Positions 1-5,882 of a DNA stretch of 5,882 nucleotides are shown here, piece after piece. Origin of the DNA: Methylomonas sp. (lineage in GTDB: Bacteria > Pseudomonadota > Gammaproteobacteria > Methylococcales > Methylomonadaceae); assembly GCA_026988195.1 (NCBI GenBank), contig JALSLS010000486.1:1-5882 (forward strand), in the 5' to 3' direction. Every line of letters begins with the position of its first letter. Position 1 is the first letter of the stretch. The notes beneath the pieces were generated by a model, which was not told the DNA's origin, did not search any database, and saw only the letters and a list, made by a program, of their open reading frames with translations. The position numbers were made by a program, and so were the translations under genes.

Positions 1-3000
1 CAGCCCAACAAGTTGAGCGGCAAATAACCCTGCCTTTAGAAAAGATGCTCTCTCAAATTACTGGAGTTGAGCATATATATTCACGCTCAAACGCAGGCAA
101 AGCAGTGGTTACGCTACGTTACTATGTAGGAGAGGATCGAGAGGATTCACTGTTAAATGCATACAATAAACTATTGTCAAATCAGGATAATATCCCTGCT
201 GCTGTCAAAAACTGGGTCATAAAACCATTAGAAGTTGATGATGTACCCGTTGTTGTTTTAGGTTTATGGACGGATAATCCAGACCGCTATAGTGATTTTG
301 AATTACGTCGCTTTGCAGATGAAATAACCACTTCACTGCAACAAATTGAAGATACCAACCAAGTCAGTATTGTTGGGGGTAGAGCAAGAAGTATCAATAT
401 TCTATTTAATCCGCAAAGCATGGCAGCTAGGAAAACGACGGCTACTGAAATCATCCAGTCAATATCCTCAGCTAACCAGTTGCTAAGTGCCGGTATAGTC
501 TCTGCTAATAATCAATCGATCATTGTTGAAGCGGGTGATTTTATTAGGTCAGTCGATCAATTAAAATCTTTGGTGATTAATGTTGTGGATGGGTTGCCTG
601 TCTATTTACAAGATGTTGCCACCATCACTGACGGCCCCGAAGAAGTTAACAATTATAGCTGGGTTGAATTTGCTCCTGGCCACCACCATTCAGAGCAATT
701 TGATAAGCAATACCCCATGGTTACTTTAGCTATTGCTAAAAAACGAGGCTCAAATGCTGTTTGGCTGGCTGAAAATATACATAAACAAATTGCCCAATTA
801 CAAAAAGACTTATTACCTCCAGAGATACATGTGGAGGTTTTACGTGATTACGGTAAAACAGCAGACCAAAAAGTGACTAACCTTACCTCTAGCTTAGCCT
901 TTGCTATTTTTACAGTTGTTGTTTTTATTGCTGTTTTTTTAGGCTGGCGAGCTGCTCTAGTGGTAGGTCTAGCGATTCCCATTTGTTATGGTCTAACCTT
1001 AATGCTTGATATGGCCATGGGGTACACTATTAATCGGGTGACTTTATTTGCTTTAATTCTTTCCTTAGGCTTATTGGTTGATGACCCCATTACCGGCATT
1101 GATAATATTGAAAGATTTATGCGTAAAGGTAAGGGAAATTCTGAACAGCGTATTATTGCTGCCATGTCAGAAATAAGATCTGCTTTATTAATGTCAACGC
1201 TAACTATTATTCTAGCCTTTGTTCCTTTGGCCTTTATTACTGGCATGATGGGGCCTTACATGGCTCCCATGGCATTTAATGTTCCGGTAGCTGTTATCAT
1301 TTCCACCCTGGTTGCTTTTATGGTTACTCCGTGGTTATCAAGCAAGGCGCTTAAACCCAGTAAAGAGGAAGATACCTCGGAAGGATTATTAAAATTTTAT
1401 AGTGGGCTAATAAAACCTTTTATCGCATCACGCAAGAAAGCATGGATATTAATTACAATATTTATCACTCTTTTTGCTGTAACAGCTAGTTTACCTGTCT
1501 TTAGAATGGTTCCCCTTAAACTATTACCTTTTGATAATAAGGATGAAATACAAATTCTGGTTGATTTACCAGAAGGCAGTACCTTAGAACAAACCGCTGC
1601 AATTTCTGAAAAAGTAGCTTTAATAACCAAAACCTTACCTGAAGTAAAAGCCATTGCCAGTTATATTGGCACACCTTCACCTATGGACTTTAATGGTTTG
1701 GTTAGGCAATATTTTTATCGTCAAGCACCGCATTTAGCTGATTTACGTTTAACTCTAGCCCCCAGAAAACAACGTGAGCATAATTCTCATGCTATTTTAT
1801 TACGCTTACGAAAAATGCTAGTACCTCTAAATGTAGAGGGTACTTCGGTTAAAGTCGTTGAAGTCCCCCCTGGCCCTCCTGTGTTAAGTACGGTAGTGGC
1901 TGAAATTTATGGTGATTCCTTAACGGATTATCAACAACAAAGAGAGGTTGCAAGTATTGTCATGGATAGACTAAAGCAAGAACCTTTTGTTGTTGAAATT
2001 GATTCGACAGTTGAAGCTGATCAAACTCGTTGGCGTTTTGAAACTAACAAAGAAAAAGCAATGCTTTCAGGTATTACTACCCAAGACCTTGCTTTAAATT
2101 TACAAATAGCAAATGAAGGCTATATTGCGGGTCACTTGAATTTAGAAAGAGAGGCTAACCCACTGCCTATTACTTTACGCTTACCTAAAGACAAACGCAC
2201 TAGCCAATCAGATTTAGAGGTTTTACCCTTAAAAGGACGAGGAAAAATTCAAAATCAAGCCTTAATTTCTTTAGGAGAAATGGGTCGTTTTGTTGAATCA
2301 ACCGCTGATAAGGCTATTTACCATAAAGATTTAAAGCCTTTAGTGTATGTAACCGCAGAACTTGAAGGGCGTACACCTGTTGAAGTGATTATGGATATCA
2401 AAGCAGATCTAGAAAATACTGATATTGCGCCTCAAGACTGGCAAAACCGTAGTTTTTTCAACTCTGGTGGTGGCATTCCTTGGCAGGTTCCAGATAACAT
2501 CACTATAAAATGGGATGGTGAAGGCGAGTGGGACACAACAATTCGAGTATTTCGTGATATGGGTTTAGCTTTTGCTTTTGCCTTAATCGGTATTTATTTT
2601 GTTATGCGCCTACAGACTGGGTCATCTACTTTATCTTTAATTATTATGTCTTCCATTCCGATGACTGTCATAGGCATTATGCCGGGTTTTTGGGTGTTAA
2701 ATCAGTTTGGTGAACGCTTTATAGGCAATAGCCCCGACCCTGTTTTGTTTACCGCTACCGCTATGATCGGCATGATTGCACTTGCTGGTATTGTTATTCG
2801 TAACGCGCTTATCTTGATTGAGTTTATCGAGCAAGGTAGAAAAAATGGTATGGCGTTAACGGATGCCCTATTACAAGCAGGCGCTATTCGTATGCGCCCT
2901 GTTTTATTAACAGCAGGAACGACTTTACTAGGTAACTTAATTATTACCTTGGACCCTGTGTTTAGTGGTTTAGCCATTGCCATTATTTTTGGCATTATCG

Positions 3001-3077
3001 CCTCTACTTTATTTACTTTACTCGTTATCCCCGTCGTTTATTATCTGATTTATTCACCTGTAGAAGAAAAGATTTAG
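1..3077 (+). CDS. RND efflux transporter permease subunit (5' partial)
   Basis: This is the inner-membrane pump of a tripartite efflux complex and exchanges protons for substrate. The first ATG is at 45, but the frame is open from base 3 and reads AQQVERQITLPLEK before it. That is the conserved start of the RND porter domain, so the real start lies outside the window and about 50 residues, including membrane segment 1, are missing. Numbering from the ATG at 45: first porter region to about 275, membrane segments 2-6 about 282-430, segment 7 about 466-485, second porter region about 490-830, segments 8-12 about 839-1003. The proton-relay pair D346-D347 lies in GLLVDDPITGIDNIERF, as in AcrB. 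In segment 10, GIVIRNALILIEF has Arg919 where AcrB has Lys940. These motifs indicate a hydrophobe/amphiphile-like branch, not a CzcA-type metal pump. About 11 extra residues (NQFGERFIGNS) seem to lie between segments 9 and 10. The substrate is unknown. The adaptor gene follows 9 bases downstream. Confidence 0.95.
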   Translation, partial: AQQVERQITLPLEKMLSQITGVEHIYSRSNAGKAVVTLRYYVGEDREDSLLNAYNKLLSNQDNIPAAVKNWVIKPLEVDDVPVVVLGLWTDNPDRYSDFELRRFADEITTSLQQIEDTNQVSIVGGRARSINILFNPQSMAARKTTATEIIQSISSANQLLSAGIVSANNQSIIVEAGDFIRSVDQLKSLVINVVDGLPVYLQDVATITDGPEEVNNYSWVEFAPGHHHSEQFDKQYPMVTLAIAKKRGSNAVWLAENIHKQIAQLQKDLLPPEIHVEVLRDYGKTADQKVTNLTSSLAFAIFTVVVFIAVFLGWRAALVVGLAIPICYGLTLMLDMAMGYTINRVTLFALILSLGLLVDDPITGIDNIERFMRKGKGNSEQRIIAAMSEIRSALLMSTLTIILAFVPLAFITGMMGPYMAPMAFNVPVAVIISTLVAFMVTPWLSSKALKPSKEEDTSEGLLKFYSGLIKPFIASRKKAWILITIFITLFAVTASLPVFRMVPLKLLPFDNKDEIQILVDLPEGSTLEQTAAISEKVALITKTLPEVKAIASYIGTPSPMDFNGLVRQYFYRQAPHLADLRLTLAPRKQREHNSHAILLRLRKMLVPLNVEGTSVKVVEVPPGPPVLSTVVAEIYGDSLTDYQQQREVASIVMDRLKQEPFVVEIDSTVEADQTRWRFETNKEKAMLSGITTQDLALNLQIANEGYIAGHLNLEREANPLPITLRLPKDKRTSQSDLEVLPLKGRGKIQNQALISLGEMGRFVESTADKAIYHKDLKPLVYVTAELEGRTPVEVIMDIKADLENTDIAPQDWQNRSFFNSGGGIPWQVPDNITIKWDGEGEWDTTIRVFRDMGLAFAFALIGIYFVMRLQTGSSTLSLIIMSSIPMTVIGIMPGFWVLNQFGERFIGNSPDPVLFTATAMIGMIALAGIVIRNALILIEFIEQGRKNGMALTDALLQAGAIRMRPVLLTAGTTLLGNLIITLDPVFSGLAIAIIFGIIASTLFTLLVIPVVYYLIYSPVEEKI

Positions 3078-3079
3078 GA
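3076..3079 (+). promoter_or_regulatory. Ribosome binding site of the adaptor gene
   Basis: AGGA lies 7 bases before the ATG at 3087 and overlaps the TAG stop of the permease (3075-3077). This fixes the adaptor start and suggests translational coupling, with terminating ribosomes re-initiating on the adaptor. Confidence 0.7.
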
Positions 3080-3086
3080 CATCATT

Positions 3087-4166
3087 ATGTACAATAAAAT
3101 AAAACCTTATGCTTTACCCTTATTAACGGTTGCAGGTTTGTTACTTTCTATCTTCTGGATGGCTGGCGCTTTTGATACAAAAATTGAGCCTGGGAAAATA
3201 ACAAACAACACCCCTTACAAAGGTGAAACACTCACTCTTAAAACTTCGCTTGTTCAGTTAAATGAAGATGTACCTGCAACAGTTCGCTCCAAACAAACCA
3301 CGCATGTGGCTGCCAGAATATTAGCACCTATCAAATCTATTCATGTAAAAGCTGGAGATATGGTTAAAAAAGGTGATTTGTTAATTGTATTGGACAATAG
3401 AAATAACCATTCTAATGTCGCTCAGGCTAAAGAAAATATTAATGCCATTCGAGCTCAATTAACTCAAGCAAAATCACATTATGCTCGGACTAAAATTCTT
3501 TATAAAAAAGAAAGTGTGACTAAAGCTCAATTAGAACAAGCGAGTGCAACCTATAATAGCTTAAGAGCTCAATTAGCTCGTGCAAGACAACAACTTGAAT
3601 CATCACAAACCACATCAAGTTATAGTAAAATTCGAGCTCAATTTACGGCTAGAGTTATTGATAGGTTCGCAGAACCAGGCGACTTAGCTTCACCTGGTAT
3701 GAAATTGCTAACCCTTTACGACCCTCAATCATTGCGTATTGATGCTAACGTACGTGAGTCGCTGGCCTTAACTTTAAAAATCGGACAGCAACTAGAAACT
3801 CACATCCCTGCGTTAAATAAAACCTTAATGGCAACGATTGAAGAAATCGTACCCGCAGCTGACCCAGGAGCCCGTAGTTTTCTCATTAAAGCAAAAATTG
3901 AAAATAAGGGGCAATTGTTACCAGGCTTATTTGCTAGGATTTTAATTCCTTCTTCCAAACAAAACCAACTCCTTATTCCAACCGCTTATATTAAACAAAT
4001 AGGACAACTTGATGTGGTTTGGGTTTTAGAAAAAAACACGCCTGTTCGTCGATTTATTCGTACTGGTCAACAAAGGGGTAACAATACAATGGTCATTTCT
4101 GGATTGACAGAGGGTGAACAACTCATTTTACCTAATCAGTTAAAAACAAATATGACTGTGAACTAA
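3087..4166 (+). CDS. RND efflux periplasmic adaptor subunit (membrane fusion protein, HlyD/AcrA type)
   Basis: This 359-residue protein should link the permease to the outer-membrane channel across the periplasm. An uncleaved N-terminal anchor is visible at about residues 8-27. There is no cysteine in the protein, so it is not a lipoprotein as AcrA is. The domains run in the usual order: first lipoyl half about 74-104 (IKSIHVKAGDMVKKGDLLIV), alpha-helical hairpin about 105-175, second lipoyl half about 181-211 (GDLASPG), beta-barrel about 213-290, membrane-proximal domain about 292-350. The hairpin tip R134-TKILYKKESVTKAQLEQA aligns without gaps to the AcrA tip that docks on TolC, with Thr145 at the conserved Ser/Thr position. 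The helices carry repeated AQL units at 123, 147 and 161. The length is slightly short, consistent with a short hairpin. A good ribosome binding site supports the start. The specific substrate is not inferable. Confidence 0.94.
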   Translation: MYNKIKPYALPLLTVAGLLLSIFWMAGAFDTKIEPGKITNNTPYKGETLTLKTSLVQLNEDVPATVRSKQTTHVAARILAPIKSIHVKAGDMVKKGDLLIVLDNRNNHSNVAQAKENINAIRAQLTQAKSHYARTKILYKKESVTKAQLEQASATYNSLRAQLARARQQLESSQTTSSYSKIRAQFTARVIDRFAEPGDLASPGMKLLTLYDPQSLRIDANVRESLALTLKIGQQLETHIPALNKTLMATIEEIVPAADPGARSFLIKAKIENKGQLLPGLFARILIPSSKQNQLLIPTAYIKQIGQLDVVWVLEKNTPVRRFIRTGQQRGNNTMVISGLTEGEQLILPNQLKTNMTVN

Positions 4167-4192
4167 ACTCAGGCTGGGTAATTAAGTGAGGG

Positions 4193-4342
4193 TTAATCCC
4201 ATGCCATTAAGCTAAGGATACTGTAGGATGGGCAAAACGATAGTGTGCCCATCAATTCAGCTTGATGCCATATTGATGGGCACGTCGTACCTCCTTTGCC
4301 CATCCTACTTTTGAAGCTTAACTTAATGGTATTGGGGTTTAA
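4193..4342. repeat. Nested inverted repeat, REP doublet (REPIN/BIME-like)
   Basis: Two hairpins face each other. On the + strand, GTAG (4223-4226) is followed by GATGGGCA (4227-4234), an 11-base loop and TGCCCATC (4246-4253). On the - strand the same GTAG plus the same 8-base stem occupies 4308 down to 4275 with a 14-base loop. GTAG followed by a short palindrome is the known layout of REP sequences mobilised by RAYT (TnpA-REP) transposases. The inner edges also pair perfectly over 12 bases (4245-4256 with 4272-4283). The symmetry continues outward: CCATTAAGCTAAG (4204-4216) pairs with 4317-4329 with one mismatch, and TTAA at 4193 matches 4339-4342. The element holds no open frame. In mRNA it would fold strongly between the adaptor and channel genes and could attenuate transcription or protect upstream mRNA. 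That role is inferred; the symmetry is read directly. Confidence 0.85.
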
Positions 4343-4398
4343 TTCAACCTGTAACCTGAGTATTGTTCATAGCCATTAAAACAAATTACTAAAAGATT

Positions 4399-5739
4399 AT
4401 GTTTAATTTATATAAAAAACCTTTACTGGTTGCCACTTTAATACTAAGTTCAACAAACCTGTTAGCAGCAGGTAACAATAGCTATACTCTACAACAAGCT
4501 ATTAACTATGCGCTTATTAACAACCCTAACCTGCAAATTATGCAGGATAAAATTGCCCAAGCAGAAGCGCAATTAGGGATTGCCATGTCTAACTTTTATC
4601 CCAGTATAAAAACCAGCTTATCTTATACACACACTACCAACCCCTCACTTGCTTTTGGTATGATTATCGCCCAGCGTCGACTTGATTTTTCCCCTACGAC
4701 TGACTTTAACAACCCAGGAGGAGTCGATAATTACCGCCCTGAAGTGACCGCACGTTATTCATTATTTAGAGGGGGGCAAGATTATTACAATAGCAAGGCT
4801 GCAGAGCTGGGTATAGATGCCGCTGAACTTAATAAATCAGCGGTGCGTAACCATCTTATTCAAACGGTTAGTTCTACTTTTTATGCTTATTTAGCCACAA
4901 TAGAAGTTGACCATGTCGCTGACCGTTCAATTGAAGCGGTAAAAAAAGAATTACAACAAAGTAAAAATAGATACGAAGCAGGATCAACCTTAAAATCAGA
5001 CGTTTTATCATTACAAGTTCAATTAGCTGAGGCTCAAGATACAAAAATCCAAACCGCTAATGCTATCGAATTAACTAAAACAAGCCTAAAAACTTTATTA
5101 GGGATTAATGCACACGAAGCCTTTGAGATTGATCCTAAAAATAATTGGACACTACCTCAAGCCAGCCAATCATTTGATGAGCTACTCACTGTAGCTATGA
5201 GTCAACGCCCAGAAACTCAAGCGGCTAATAAACATATAGAAATAGCACAAAAGAATTTAAACTCTGTTAAAGGTGCCTATTTACCCAAAGCTGATGCCTA
5301 TGTATCCTATGGTTCTGATAGTAAAAACCTTGATTACAGTACAACGAGAGATAACGTGACTGCGGGTGTTATGGTTGAGTTAGATATTTTTTCCGGCTTC
5401 CGTGATAGCAGTAAAATCAAAAAGGCAGAACATCAGTTAGAAATAGCAAAAAAGTCAGCTATACAAACCCAATTAATGATAGAAAATGCTGTTAAATCAG
5501 CGCATTTAAAGGTATTGGAAGCGTTGGCTAGAATAAAAGTCACAACCAGCTCAGTGACCGCCTCAGACGAAGCCTTACGCTTAGTCAACGAACAACGAAA
5601 GGCCGGAACAGTCACTGTTACTCGTTATATAGAAGCAGAAGTCGCTAGGGATAAATCACACGCTAGAAATATTGCAGCTCGTTTTGATGCCCTACGCGCT
5701 GAAGCCGAGTTAAATAGAGCAATAGGTATGTGGAAATAG
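4399..5739 (+). CDS. TolC family outer-membrane efflux channel protein
   Basis: This 446-residue protein should form the trimeric outer-membrane exit duct for the upstream pump. Residues 1-24 look like a Sec signal peptide: lysines at 6-7, a hydrophobic core, and cleavage likely after Ala23 or Ala24. There is no lipobox cysteine, so it is TolC-like rather than an OprM-type lipoprotein. The mature protein shows the internal duplication of the family. Repeat 1 is about 28-240, with NRYEAGSTLKSDVLSLQ at 190-206. Repeat 2 is about 255-446, with the matching NEQRKAGTVTVTRYIEAE at 397-414. The beta-strand segments are VTARYSLFRGG (116-126) and VMVELDIFSGF (324-334). The extended segment 80-110 (FGMIIAQRRLDF and a following NNPGG) resembles the exposed loop of a TolC subgroup that accompanies RND pumps. 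An in-frame TAA at 4390-4392 rules out an upstream ATG. Only a weak AAAAGA stands before the start. It lies 232 bases after the adaptor, so it is either the operon's third gene or has its own promoter. Confidence 0.93.
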   Translation: MFNLYKKPLLVATLILSSTNLLAAGNNSYTLQQAINYALINNPNLQIMQDKIAQAEAQLGIAMSNFYPSIKTSLSYTHTTNPSLAFGMIIAQRRLDFSPTTDFNNPGGVDNYRPEVTARYSLFRGGQDYYNSKAAELGIDAAELNKSAVRNHLIQTVSSTFYAYLATIEVDHVADRSIEAVKKELQQSKNRYEAGSTLKSDVLSLQVQLAEAQDTKIQTANAIELTKTSLKTLLGINAHEAFEIDPKNNWTLPQASQSFDELLTVAMSQRPETQAANKHIEIAQKNLNSVKGAYLPKADAYVSYGSDSKNLDYSTTRDNVTAGVMVELDIFSGFRDSSKIKKAEHQLEIAKKSAIQTQLMIENAVKSAHLKVLEALARIKVTTSSVTASDEALRLVNEQRKAGTVTVTRYIEAEVARDKSHARNIAARFDALRAEAELNRAIGMWK

Positions 5740-5742
5740 TAT

Positions 5743-5756
5743 TAAAGCTAGCTTTA
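5743..5756. repeat. Perfect 14-base palindrome after the channel gene
   Basis: TAAAGCTAGCTTTA is its own reverse complement and starts four bases after the channel stop codon. As RNA it gives only a 5-bp stem with a CTAG loop and no following U-run, so it is a poor intrinsic terminator. On the minus strand it is preceded by GTAG (5762-5759), an arrangement that recalls the REP units at 4223-4308, though the stem sequence differs. Confidence 0.4.
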
Positions 5757-5777
5757 TCCTACATTCCGCACCCCAAA

Positions 5778-5882
5778 TTAGCCGCTTTCTGAATATAACT
5801 TCTCATATTTTTCACCTAACAGGCTTAACAACAAAATATGGTGAGAATTCATATTCAAAACAAGAGCTTGTGAATCTGGCAA
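5778..5882 (-). CDS. Possible 3' end of a convergent gene, product unknown
   Basis: Reading leftward from the right edge, this minus-strand frame is open for 34 codons and stops at TAA (5780-5778). It contains the segment LLLSLLGEKYEKLY, which looks like an ordinary protein tail. The other two minus frames close sooner, after 8 and 22 codons. No family is recognised and no start is in the window. In AT-rich DNA a 34-codon open run can easily be chance, and the same stretch contains an inverted repeat (5790-5857) that may be non-coding. If real, it converges on the channel gene. Confidence 0.3.
   Translation of the reverse strand: MPDSQALVLNMNSHHILLLSLLGEKYEKLYSESG
5790..5857. repeat. AT-rich imperfect inverted repeat
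   Basis: The left arm is 5790-5811 and the right arm 5833-5857. Read on a common strand, the arms share the blocks AAAATATG, AGAA and ATATTCA in order, 19 matching positions. They differ by a GTG insertion in the right arm and a GTT/TTC difference. The 21-base spacer has no evident signal. It may be a degenerate mobile repeat, an operator-like site, or chance symmetry within the possible minus-strand gene. Confidence 0.5.

Noticed and set aside
45..47. ATG at 45 as the true start of the permease
   Set aside because: The frame is open upstream to the window edge and encodes the conserved VERQITLPLEK porter motif, and membrane segment 1 is absent. The gene is truncated by the window.
672..704. 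His-rich stretch APGHHHSEQF in the permease as a metal-binding site
   Set aside because: It lies in a variable porter-domain loop, and the DD motif of segment 4 points away from heavy-metal RND pumps. Three adjacent histidines alone are not enough.
986..1246. Antisense open frame of 86 codons inside the permease gene
   Set aside because: It is opposite a strongly conserved membrane region; its composition reflects the complement of the permease and it shows no domain or ribosome binding site. The antisense frames at 1397-1654, 2702-2995 and 5433-5615 were rejected for the same reason.
4297..4312. Intrinsic terminator formed by the right REP hairpin and the following TTTT
   Set aside because: The stem is separated from a run of only four T by CCTAC, and the hairpin has a 14-base loop. 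REP-type symmetry explains it better; partial attenuation stays possible.
4363..4398. Sigma-70 promoter for the channel gene (TTGTTC at 4363-4368)
   Set aside because: No acceptable -10 box stands at the right distance; TTACTA is a poor match. A separate promoter cannot be supported from sequence.
1..5882. CRISPR array, tRNA, rRNA or complete insertion sequence
   Set aside because: No regularly spaced direct repeats, no RNA gene structure and no transposase-like frame were seen.

Overview
The window carries most of a tripartite RND-type efflux system, all on the + strand. In order it holds an inner-membrane RND permease (5' end cut off by the window edge, ends at 3077), a periplasmic adaptor (membrane fusion protein, 3087-4166) and a TolC-family outer-membrane channel (4399-5739). 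Together these can span both membranes of a Gram-negative cell and expel a substrate using the proton gradient. The DNA is visibly AT-rich. A Gram-negative proteobacterium is certain in broad terms. A gammaproteobacterium of the methanotroph or sulfur-oxidiser type is my guess, from the protein style and from the GTAGGATGGGC-type intergenic repeat, but the sequence does not prove it.

The permease and adaptor are tightly coupled: 9 bases separate stop and start, and the adaptor's ribosome binding site overlaps the permease stop codon. The permease comes first, the reverse of the adaptor-permease order in acrAB-type operons. Its motifs (VDDPI in the fourth membrane segment, GIVIRN in the tenth) place it in a proton-driven hydrophobe/amphiphile-like RND branch rather than with the heavy-metal (CzcA/CusA) pumps. 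The substrate cannot be told from sequence.

Between adaptor and channel is a 232-base gap dominated by a nested inverted repeat. Two hairpins, each preceded by GTAG, face each other as in a REP doublet (REPIN/BIME). They sit inside a longer imperfect inverted repeat of about 150 bases, possibly out to 195 bases. It has probably inserted, or been kept, inside what would otherwise be a continuous three-gene operon, and it may set the ratio of channel to pump mRNA.

After the channel gene (5740-5882) there is a short perfect palindrome and an AT-rich imperfect inverted repeat. There is also a 34-codon open frame on the minus strand running in from the right edge, which may be the 3' end of a convergent gene. 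No RNA gene, CRISPR array or complete insertion sequence was seen. The efflux system is of a known general type; the least ordinary item is the nested repeat in the operon.
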